A DNA stretch of 64,000 bases, from assembly GCA_965649825.1 (NCBI GenBank), contig OZ287694.1:62001-126000 (forward strand), in the 5' to 3' direction. This document shows positions 10,664 through 21,864 of this stretch, one piece after another; within the stretch, counting starts at the first letter, position 1; every line of letters starts with the position of its first letter. The notes beneath the pieces were generated by a model, which did no database searches, was not told where the DNA came from, and saw only the letters and a program-made list of their open reading frames with translations. Made by a program: the position numbers and the translations under genes. The DNA is from Penicillus capitatus. Taxonomy: Eukaryota; Chlorophyta.

Positions 10664-13600
10664 AGCGAGTTAGATTCCAAAGCAGCTGCGCGAATGGTAG
10701 TTTAATAACACAAGAAAAGTCGAGGGCCCGAAGCGAACGCAAAAACTGTGATGGTCGGCCGCCAGAAACAATTGACAAACAGCTCGGATTATTTATCACG
10801 TCTGCAGGATTCGGTCATGACATTTAAAGCCCGTCAGTGATGTGACAAGGATGACATGACGTCTAAAGCCGCCTTTCGTGCTCATCTGTAGTGTCGCTGA
10901 TGGCATCTGGATGGGCAGTCGCATCCGAGCAGACAGACAAGAAAGGCGATTGCAATGTGGTGCGCAACACAGTCGACGTGGCATCTCTCCCCTCGTCAGT
11001 GCGTAGCAGGCGGAAAACACTTTGTTGATCAAGAGAGTGGCGGCGGCTGTGGTCTTTCGTGCTTGCATTTCGCTTCTGGATACGGTGAGTATGGTTCGGT
11101 CTGCATACGGCGCATGTATACGGAATATACGATTAAAAGTGGGTCAATACGGTCCATTGTATACGGCAAAAATGCATACGAAATTCACAGTTTTTCTAAA
11201 ATTTCCCACAGGACCGTGTTTCCTGATCGGACACACCTCCTCAGTTTTTATACCCTTAAATGTGACGAAAAATAAGAATTTCACTTCAAATGAGTGGCGA
11301 TGCGCTAGATAGAGGACTAGATACTTTTGCAAGATACGATTTTAACCGTCGCCGTATTTTGAAAATACGGTTTTTAGCCGTATTTCCGGCCTCAAAAATA
11401 CGGAAAATACGCTACGGAAAATATGGCCAAATCTTTGACAGTCACATCAAGAAAGGTCGATTTTGCGTCTTCGTGGCAATTAAGGCACCCGACGGAAAAG
11501 TGCTAAATGAGAGGGGAAATGCACAGAAGTGAAGTTTCAAACACGCCTTGTGAAGGAAAGGGGTTGCTATGCGATAGAACACCATACGCGAGGTACACAA
11601 GTGACCTTCCTTTCCTCTCGCCGTCCGAGCATCTCGCAACCGAACGAGCTTTTCGTCCATGATGTCTGCCGCCGGTCGGCCGAACGAAACGATTTAACAG
11701 CGGAAGACTCTTACAAGTAATCGGAGCAAGGTCCGGAAAGGTTAAGAATCAGTCATTTATACATACATGATGAAAAGACTGTCTAGGTGGATGAGTCGTC
11801 ACATGTCCAGAGCCAGAAAAGAAGGCCTCGGATGAGTCAACCAGTGCCCCTTGGCAGGAAGAATCCTTCTTCGACAAGACAGTCACATCGCCCGGCGATA
11901 GTCCCTTCCATCGCCCGCCCGCTTCCTTTCCAACAAGACAGCTCCGTTGTGACCCGTCCCTTCAAGTTTTATCGGCCTCATCTTGCCTATCTTGTCGACA
12001 CATGACGCTTTCAATTGTTGCCAGCTTGGCGTCTAGCTTGCTGATTGCACGCGCTGTGGCGTCGACGTAAGTTTGGGTCAGGCGCCGGTGTCGTGTTTGA
12101 ACGGACGAGTTAACGACGAAGGCGTAAAGCTTACAAAGACTGTTCTGACAATTACTGTTCGGTCTTTATACGCGTCGATGTGACGTTTGACGCGTCCCGT
12201 GGCAGCTGCACGAAGGTGGACAGCTGTCCACTGACACCGGTCGCTGCTTCCGGAAGCATCGTAAGGAACTAAGAAACGATATAATTAACACAGGAAGTCG
12301 TGTCTGAGAACTCACATGGATCTTCGAAGTACTCGTGTTTGTTGTTAAGAGCGTATGGTATCTGAGACAGTCTGAGCTCTTCGGTGGAGATGAGGCTGTG
12401 AAAAAACTGGTGCACAGCTTTGTTTCCTTCGAATGCGTTGTCTATACGTTTGCTTTGTTGTTGCATGATTCGATCCCTTTGAACTCTTGCGCCTCCTTTG
12501 TCCTTGTCGCCAAGATTCTCGTGAAGACGTGACTGCCTTGGAGGAGATAGGTCATGTGCGCGAAGGAGCGCTCGCTGTCTGTCTTTTCACACGAAGTCCG
12601 GCTGCGTCACGGGACGCGGTTCTCTGGTTCTGAGGCTTTGATGACGCAACTACCTAGAAAGTCACGTCATCACGCTCATACTTAATGGGCCATCAAAACT
12701 ATTCCAGACTTTGCTCTGTAAACAACACAAATCTTCCGCTGTTGAGTTCGTTTGGCGCAGCGCCTTCGCGTGACAGGTTTCTTCTTGATTGACACGAAAA
12801 TGGTGGATTATCATAGTTCACTCCGTGATCTATGTGGCAGATTCTTCTGCTCCAAACTCTTCACACGTAAGTTTGTTTGGCGTTGAAGCTTACACGCTAT
12901 ACAAACGTAGAGACTTTATACTCTTCACGAGTCAATCACCTTGGATTCTTTCTTGATGATTGCCCAGAGCTTCCTCACCTGGATCGTCTACAAAAAGCCT
13001 TCAATATTAGATAGATCTATAGCCTCAAGTGTACGACGTCTGCCAATACCAAACTTTGAATGATGCACATATCTTACTTTGCTTACACGCCCAATACGCC
13101 GACTGTATCGTTCTCCAGAGGCTGTTCATTTCTAAAATTCTCGAAATCGAGCAGAACGCGTGGTTTGTGGAGATTAAGCATTCTTTCGAATAGCTTTCGA
13201 TGAACACGTTTGAGACACAGTCACCCGAAGGAAAGGCCAGATCTATTCCCTACAGTCTAAGTGACTGTTCTCGTCCTCTTCCAAGCTAGCAGCTATCGCA
13301 GACACGCAAGGCATTCCGTCGGAGAACTGTTTCGTTTTGAATGGCGATGGTATTCAGTGTGCGTTTCTAAACTATGCCCAGCATGATCAGAAGTGTGCAT
13401 TCGGAACATACACATTCGGATGTCGACTGCGCCTTGGTTCTTGTCCACAAAAAATGAACTCTATGAGACTCTCTTATCTCTACCGAAGGCAAAGAAATGC
13501 AAAACTTCGCTTTCCCTTACAGTTGTTTGCAGGATGTCCACTAATTGTCATACCCTTGCATCTGCCGTCTGTTACGCGCAAGATGCGCTGATGTCTCCAA

Positions 13601-13752
13601 AAAGATGAAAGGAAACTGTCAGCGAGTAGAATTGACAGAAAACAGAGTTCCTATGGCCTCATGTACGCCTGAGTTGCTACACATTAGGTTCCGTCCAACA
13701 AAACGGATGCTCAAGACTTAGCAGACCGATCGGAAAATGCATGTTGTCGTTC
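10664..13752. other. 3.1 kb gene-poor gap with ATACGG-rich patch
   Basis: No gene is supported. Contents: a cluster of ATACGG/CCGTAT hexamers at about 11083-11435, listed separately. A minus-strand open frame at 12269-12466 ends YFEDPCE next to GTGAG, which faintly recalls the end of exon 2 in the secreted family and may be a relic. Two ATG-led short frames end at GTAAGTTTG (12067 and 12868) without a downstream exon I could find. The region may contain decayed family copies. Confidence 0.35.
11083..11435. repeat. Cluster of ATACGG / CCGTAT repeats with a palindrome
   Basis: About a dozen ATACGG-like hexamers on either strand occur in 350 nt, in two groups (11083-11190 and 11340-11435). Near 11352 the hexamers form a perfect hairpin, CCGTATTTTGAAAATACGG, followed by further half-sites. 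Spacing is irregular, so this is not a simple tandem repeat. It may be a decayed foldback element or a regulatory cluster. Confidence 0.45.
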
Positions 13753-14422
13753 TCAGGTGGTCAAGCACAATGCCGTAGCATCGCCACTGGCCTCAGCACT
13801 GACATCAACGGTCACATCATCATGTACTTTATGTGTCTTGATCTCTGCCTCCATAACAGAAGCGAGAACCTTTGCAAGACACTCCGGACCAATGGCATAC
13901 GCCTCAGCAACGACGGAAGCGCGGATTTTGCCCTTGGCATTTCCTTTATCTCCCGCTGGTATGGACATAGAACGCCATCTCGCCTAGTTATCGAATTCTG
14001 AAGCGCACGCACGTACCTTCGCATTCGGGTTCCCCGAAGAACTGGATGAAGGCTTCGCTCGTTGCGAATTCACCAAACAGTTCTTTTTCGGGTTTCGTCT
14101 TGTCCTTCTCTTTCACGAGGCATTTCTTCCCCGTTCCCACGACGTGGATGCGAAATTAACCCGTCAGTTTCGTTTTGGAAACGGAGTCTCCGCTTCCAAG
14201 CGCTTCTAAACAACGCGGTTCGTTGGCGACCAAACGCCCTCTCACTCTTGAGGTGGACCTACCTACCTTTGGATTACGGTCCCTTGACCTTGTCCTCTTT
14301 TTTGGCTTGGCCTGGCGGCGTTGCGGGCTTACCATTTTACTGCGACGATGCGTGGACGAGACACACGGTCGCGAGCCCACTAAGAGCACCACGAAGAACG
14401 CCTTTTTCATACTCTGCGCCAT
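13753..14422 (-). pseudogene. Secreted protein family member D, apparent nonsense mutation
   Basis: Exon 3 (GKIRASVVAEAYAIGPECLA, stop 13753) and exon 2 (FRIHVVGTGKKCLVKEK ... FGEPECEG) match family members A and E closely. ATG 14422 gives a signal-like start, MAQSMKKAFFVVLLVG. In exon 2, however, the codon where all paralogues have Trp (GW/EW just before the IxVVGTG block) is TAA, read on the minus strand at 14156-14158, and no acceptor AG lies between it and the conserved block. The copy therefore looks inactivated, unless exon 2 is spliced differently from its paralogues. Confidence 0.55.
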
Positions 14423-14711
14423 TGAATCCAAACAAACAGCGAGCTCTGGATGATGTCCGCGGATGCAGAGACGGCGGCAAGTTGACGAATCCAACGAACA
14501 GCGTACGGTTAACGACGATCTCCCGCTGCCCATAGGGAATACGCAAACTGACCCTGCAAGGCTCGACGGACCCAGCTCGTCGACAGTGACGCCGAATACG
14601 CTCGTCGCCAACATTCGCGTCTGATGTTGTCGAAGAAAACGCGTCAGCGACACGAACGGAATCTTTCTGTGCTTAACAAGATCTCCCTTCATCATGTAAA
14701 GTACTGTCCTC

Positions 14712-17700
14712 TCACTCCGCCTCACTCATTTCGACGTCCGATCCTCCCGTCTTCACATCGAGGTCGAATTCGTACTCCTGATCGCATCCCATATAAGAAT
14801 CGCACATAAAGAACAGCGTCAACCCATGCGTTCCTGCAACAACACGAACGCCGTCATCTTCAGGGCGATGATACGACGCAAGCTCACCTGCTTCCTGAGG
14901 AGCCACGAAATCCAATTTGACTTTAGATTTGAACTGGAGCGCCACTCTCTTGATCGCGTAGAGCTGGTTCTGCTTTGGCGATCCCACGACCAGCCACCAC
15001 CCTTCGTCCTTGCGCTTTGGATAGCTACACGTAAACGGAGATCAAAATCAGACAGTTGATGACCAGACGCACCGTGGCGCGTCCACTGGACGAAGGCTGG
15101 CGGTGTCTTCGTTCGCGACGTCCCGCTCCAGGAGCACCGTCATCGATACCGGATCTCCCGTTCGGATGGCGTCAGCATTGAGCACTTCGAAGTTGAGCTG
15201 GACGTCTGGATAGCGGCGACAGAACTGATCCACGTCACTCAGCTGCTTCTCGTTCATTTTGAGCAGCGCCTCGCGTTTCGACGCCTCCATGTCCACCAAA
15301 TCGAACACGGACTCCAGACCCTCCTCCGTCATCTGCTGACAGAGCTGTCGCGTGAAGTGCGGTACTTGCAGCAGCGGCGGATCCCGATCCCAAAGTCCTT
15401 GCGTCACCATCTGACTGACCTCCATAGCCGCCAGGGCAGGCGAGAGCCATCCATTGGAGGCAACCACGTCAACCATCGACTGCAAAAGACGCGTGGACTC
15501 CAGCAGCACTCGACATTGGTCCAAGTGCAAATCCGCTGCAGACAGACAACCGTCAGTCCATCAGCCAGGACAGTATTCGCGTGAGGATCTCACTTCCGAT
15601 CCGCGTCTGGGAGAAGTGTGCCTGGAGCAAGGCGTTCACTTTGACGTGGGGATCCGTGTACTTCGGCGTGTCGATGGCGATCGGTGCATGAAGCAGGAGA
15701 CGTCTCAGTACTTGGTCTTCTCCCGCCCTCACCGGCAGATCGTCAAACTCTGCCGCGGCTGAGAGAATCTCGATCAGTCCCTTCATCTTCGTCTTCTCCG
15801 TCAGAGACGCCGAAAAGAGCTCAATGGTTGTGAAGTTCACGTAGTAGTAGGCAGAGATCATTCCCAGGTTGAGAGGCGAGAGATGCATTTCGTCCTCGAC
15901 AGCAATCACTTTGGACTGCTCCAACTCAGACAGCGTCGTCTCAACCAGATCCGACAGATGGTCGGACAGGTGTCGGTGTGTGACGCCCTGGAGGTTGTAG
16001 TAGTTGGGATTCTGTCGCAGCCGACCGTAGAAAAACGTCCACGTCAGATAGTCTACGGCATCTTGCTTGTCTTCGATGGTTCGGGTCACGATCTCGGCCG
16101 CAAAGTGATTGCCGAGAAAGTGATCCAGGTGACTTTCGACGGGGAAGGGCTCGAAGAGAAACTTTTTGTAGTAGTCCTTTCGCGCTCCGTGGCACATGAG
16201 GACGCAGCGACTGATGTCGTCCTTCAGCGGGCGACTGGCATGTCCCATCATTTGAAGGAGATCGGTGATGGGGTAGTCCGTCCCGCCGGAGCCGCCAGAT
16301 CCTTCGTAGCTCTGCGTTCCCATAATGATCACCAAATGGCACGTCGCGTGGACACTCCTACGCAGAACAGACAAAAGCGCACCGTTTGAGCACGAGGACA
16401 GCGAAAAGAGAGGGGTTGGACGAACCAGCACATGGCGGCTGTGACGACCAGGACTTGAATGGCGCCTGCTCTGAAGAGGCGCAACACCGATTCGCGGGCG
16501 ACGTCTGACATCGATTCGTGCAGAAAACCGACACCGTACTTAAGAGAATGCTTCAACGCCGCCTCTTTGATGACACCTAGCGCATCACTCAATGCACTCT
16601 CCTCACACTAACAACCAGAAGAACACGTAGGCACATTCAATCACCGCCAGCCGAGACGCACACCTTGAGGAATCTGGCAGGGTCGCCGTCGGCTGCCGCG
16701 TACATCAGGAGATCGAGGGTCGTCAGTCGTGCGTGCTTGCGTGTAGGGACGAAGACAATCGTCGGCTTCGATGCCCCTGCGTAGTGATCGATGTGCGCGT
16801 ACGAGGGCCGCGACATCGCCTGCATCCTCGACTCGAAGTTGGCAATATCAAACCCCTGGATCTGGATCTCCAGTGGCACTGGACGAACGCTCGGCGGAAA
16901 ACTGAACAGACTGTGAGACGTCACTTCAATCCACTCCCCCAGATCTCTGGCATTGGCGACAGACGTGCATAATCCCACCAAACGGATCGGCCGCTCCACT
17001 TTGCTACTCATGTACCGCATACGGGACACGATGACTTCGATGATGGGACCTTTGGCGCCGCCGATCAGATGCAGCTCGTCGATGATGAAGAGATCCACGT
17101 TCTGCACGTTTTTTCTCTGCTTCCAGCGCCGACTGAGCATGTCCCACTTCTCTGGTGTGCTGCAAATGATGTTCCCTTTCTCCAAGAGCTTCAAATCTGT
17201 GGCTGTCTCGCCGGTCAACTCCACGACCGTCATCCCCAGTAACTGTCCAAATGTGGCCGACCAGGAAACGCACTGCATATGGACGACGCTGTCGAACGGG
17301 GCAACGTAGACGCAGCGGATGCCAGATTCGGCCTTGGTCATCATCATCGCCCTCAGAATGGCAAATTCGGCACAGACCGTCTTCCCGCTGCCGCTCGGCG
17401 CCGCCACCAGACAGTTGTCATCTGTCGTGTACAGCGCCGTAAAGACTTGGGTCTGGATCGGATTGAAATGCGTAAAACCTTCAAAGAGCTTCTCATACGT
17501 CGGATTCTTCAACGCCGTCGTGGGCAGCGGCTGAAGATCCAATAGCTCCGTCGGCGGCGCATACTTCTCCGGCAGAATCAGATTACGAAACGACGCCGGC
17601 AGGACGCTCTCACAGTTCAGCCAGCGATCCGAGATCACACGGATGTAGTACTGAGGCGGCATGGGGTCAAACATCGGCACAGTGAAAGAGATGTGCGTAT

Positions 17701-20700
17701 CTGCCTCATGAAACTGCTTCTTCAGCAGGAAGTACTCGTGATGCAGGACCTTCTCAGAGTCTTGATCTTCCACAATGATCCAGAACGGCTCAACGAATCC
17801 ATGCACGCTGTCCTCCCACTGATAGTCCGGCGTGATGGTGAGATCGATTTTGAGGACGGAGCGGGTGATGGGCTGAATCTGGGCCGCCAGTTCCAGTCGA
17901 GGGAATTGGTGGATCAGTCGATGGAGGAGCTTTCCGAGTCGTGGCTGTCGGATCAGCTCGCCCAGTTCCTGACTCGACAGGTCATAGTATCGCTCCCACG
18001 GCAGATCCTTTTTCTCCAGCTTCAGGAGAATGTCCCGCTGAATGTTGGGAAACTGTCTGAGGGGCGTCTGACTCGCCCACATGCGTTTCTGCACCATCTT
18101 ACAGAGATTGAGCGCCTTGTCTGCCACGGCCGCCCATCCTCTCTTGAGTGCAATCTCGAACACGCATCGCATCAAACGGGCGGCGCTCTGTGTGACGTAC
18201 ACCATGTCCGACATCAATGCCAGTCCTTCCAGTCTGAGATTGGAGATGTAGGCCTGAAGCAGGACATTGATCTTGGCAGACGGCTCCTCGACGCCTTCCT
18301 TCACAGGAATAGGCACACGTTCGATGAGCTTGGCCAGTTCCAGTTTCTCCTCCTCCCGCACCACGATGTCTTTGAATTCGTCCGACAGAGAAAAGAGGCG
18401 ACAGATCTCGATGTCCCCCATCGTGGGCTTCAGGTATTGGTTGAAGGTCGCGATCGATGTGTAAGACACGTAGTAATGGCTGGCAATTCTGCCCAGATCT
18501 GTCACCTGGAAGACTCCGGTACGTCGATCGTATTTGATGAGATTGTTGCGATCGAGTAGGACGGCGGCGGTGTGACAGAGGTCCATCATCTGCTCCTTCA
18601 GTGTGGGATCCTTGAAGGGCACGTCCAACGGAACGCTGTACAGGTCAGGGTTTTTCAGCATTCGGATGTAGAGATAGGTATATCCCAGCCATTCCACGGC
18701 GTCCTTGACGTTCTGCACCGTTCCCAGAACGATCTCTGCGTTCATGGCATTGGGAAGCGCCGCAATGAGCTGAGATTCGATGGCCAGCTGCTGGTTGAAG
18801 AGGGAGAGGTAGTACTGCAGCTCCGTTCTGCCCGTGATGATAATACCCTCTCCATACGAGTCGTACTGCGGTCGTCCAGCTCTGCCAAACATCTGCATCA
18901 CGTCCAGGGCATCGAGCTCATCCCAGCTGCCTTTCTGAGGATTGTAAACCTGTGTGCCCTTGATGATGACGGTATGCGCCGGGAGATTGACACCCCATGC
19001 CAACGTCGCTGTCGACACGAGCACCTGAACGTGGCCATCTGAAAACAGATCCTCCACCAGGGATCGATCCACTCGCGGCATTCCAGCGTGGTGAATGGCA
19101 AATCCAAAAGGAAGCAGATCTTTTAGATCAAGATCCTTGCACGCCTCCGCTTCCGTCTCCAGAATCTCCCGAGAAGCCGAGTCTTCGGGGATGAACTTGA
19201 TCAGGGCGTCATTGGCCAGCGCCTTCTGTTTAATGAACCGCGCCGTTTTGGCCGTTTCTTTGCGGGAATGCACGAAAACCAGAACCTGTTGCTGTCCAGC
19301 CGACAGCATCACTTTCTCGTAGCAGATCTCGTTCATCAGCTGGAAACGCTGAAAAGGTTTCTTGACGGTCACACCGACGTACTGCTGCGCCAAGGGACAC
19401 GGCCGATAGGAATTGTCAAAGTAGAACAGCCCCTTCCCGCTCTTGACTCTCAGTAGCGCCGCCACGTCATCGTAGTTTGGCAACGTCGCCGACAGCGCCA
19501 CGATGCGAATCATCTCCTGCGTCGATTCGATGTGACGCAGCGTCCGGGCAATGATGCTCTCGAGCACTGGCCCACGACTGTCGTGCAGCAGATGAATCTC
19601 GTCGATGATCAGCAGACGGACCAGATTCGTGTACGTCCGATCTCCAGACTTGCGTGTGATGATATCCCATTTCTCCGGAGTGGTGACAATGATCTGCGTC
19701 TCTTCGATTTCGGAGCGGGTCAAATTGATATCGCCCGTCAGTTCCCGCACCACAATGCCAAACTCCTTCAGGCGATTGCCAAAGTTGCCAACCATTTCGG
19801 CGACCAGTGCCTTCATGGGCGCCACATAGACGATCTTGAACGCGTCTTTGTCCAACTCGCCATCCGACTTCGTATGCAGACCAATCTGATGCAGAATCGT
19901 GAGCATGGCCACGTTCGTCTTGCCGGATCCCGTCGGGGCACAGAGCAAAAGATTCTCGGCCGAAAACATCGCCGTCTCGTACACGCGACTCTGGATCCTG
20001 TTCAGCGCCGTCATGCTGCTGAACGCTGGCTGTGCCCAGGCTGGCATGCTGGAGATCTTCACCAAAGACTCGTCGGCTTTGAAAGGCGTCGGCTTCGGCG
20101 CCGGGATGTGCACTTCTTCGTATCCCTTCAGCGCCGTGCGGTAGGATCCTTCGGGCAACTGACAGCTACGGTTGCTCATGAAATGCCCTTCCTGTGCGAA
20201 GCGCATCTTCTCCAGATCCAGCATCTTACGTTTGGCACCCGCCTCTCCATGATCTTCTCTGTCTTTCGCGCCGCCGTTTTTTGTGTTGCGCGATTTGAGT
20301 TTTCTGGCCTCTTCGCGAATCGAACGCTCCATGGCGTCTTGCCGCTCACGTGCACTCGACCGCGTCGTTTTGAGTGCATCGAGAATGACGCTGAGCTCCA
20401 CGGACTGCCCCATCTGCTCCTCGATCGCACTCCTCTCCTTCTCATCTTGCGCCCGGGCCAGTTTCATACACCAGACGATCTTCAAACGATTCACCACGAG
20501 CTCCTTGATCAGATCAAACTTCTCATAGTCCAACAGTGCCACCAGACGATTCTCAACCTCCCTTCCATCCTCCTCCTGGTCGGGCAAAGAGTGCGTGATT
20601 AGACATTGTAACAACTGGCAGCAGAGATCTCGAACCTGCAGTGCTTCGAACACTTCTTCTGCCAGTCTTTTCGACGTGTTGGCCTCAATCCCTTCAAAAC

Positions 20701-21800
20701 TCTTCGAAATTCGACGCTGAAGCCAATAGGCATCGATTTCCTGAACGATCGGCCCTGCAGCAGACATCCCTTTATCGACGAGGGAGTGATTCGTGGATGC
20801 CACCTGTCTTGTCACTGTCGATAGGACCTTCCCCTGTCTCCTCATCCACCTTCATGCCCATCTCCTCGGTGTCTTCCTCTCCCTCCGTTTCTGCCTTCTT
20901 CGCATCTTCCCTCTCCTCCTCTTCCTCGTCGCTTCCCTGAGACCGAATCTGGCGAATCGGATGAGAGCTACGACCCATACCATGACTTCGTCGAGTTCTT
21001 GATCGTCGTCCTCTTCGTCCTCGTCCTCAAATTCGACAGCGACGCCGAATTCTGTCTCCATGTTATCCATTTCCGCCGCATCTTGATTTCTAGTGACACC
21101 GCCGCCGTCAGCTGTCACATCAGATGTGGATGGGTTACACATACCTCTCTTCCTCTGGAACAAAATCCGTCATCAGCTTCCCGATAGCGACAAACCGTGC
21201 AAAGGCATCCGAAGACATCGATCCCAACAACGCCTCGCACTCTCGATGCTTCTCCGGATCCTAAACGTCCCATCCATCAGCGTCACTCTTTCTCACACAT
21301 CTCCCCACTTGAAGGCGATCCGTTCGCAGAACCGTCAAAACTTCTTCGGCTGCACCGAAGATGACGTCCTCAGGCTGATCCCCAAAAAAGCGCTGCAGCA
21401 TGCTGAGCAGCGCCTCGTAAGCGTCGCGCGTTTGGCGCGTCTTGGGTCGATAGAAACCAAACGTCTCGACGTCGAGCACCGACACACCCCCTCGCAGTTT
21501 CTTCGTCCTTCGCGTCTGTTGTCGTCCTTCGATGTCCACCTCCGCTTCCATCTGTTCTTGGCTCTTTCTGAGCTTCGCCTTTCGCTCTTCGAGTCCTTCC
21601 GGTTTGCTGAACTCCACTCGGTCGCCCATCTTCCCTCGCATACGTCCCCACAGCGACTCCGGCTCGCCGCTCGGTTCATGAGAATCGCGGTTGCGGGTGT
21701 CTGATGTCAGTACGAGACTCGAATTCGCCTTGTACTCATACTGCTTTGAACGCGCGTGCGCTTCTGCGCCGCCGGCCTTCTTATCTTGAGGCGTCGGCAT
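14712..21800 (-). CDS. BRR2: BRR2 / SNRNP200-type U5 snRNP RNA helicase
   Basis: This is the large Ski2-like helicase that unwinds U4/U6 during spliceosome activation. From ATG 21800 the start includes [12 protein letters not shown], typical of BRR2. Helicase cassette 1 has [21 protein letters not shown] and [11 protein letters not shown], and a Sec63 unit. Cassette 2 has [13 protein letters not shown] and [10 protein letters not shown], its own conserved C-terminal helicase motifs, then the second Sec63 unit ([16 protein letters not shown] onwards). The C-terminus, [13 protein letters not shown] ... [16 protein letters not shown], matches the BRR2 end, with stop at 14712. Total is about 2,100 residues, the usual size. 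One 4.2 kb exon (16637-20845) holds most of cassette 1. Introns cluster at both ends, including 21112-21144 with the TGATGTGACAG ending. Confidence 0.93.
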
Positions 21801-21864
21801 ACGATGATGATCCGAGAAAATCGTCGACACAATGCATTATCCAAAACGCATTACATCATTCTTT

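Noticed and set aside
19532-20602. Plus-strand open frame of 356 codons
   Set aside because: It is antisense to the conserved BRR2 helicase cassette 1 exon and shows no motif; a shadow of codon bias on the opposite strand.
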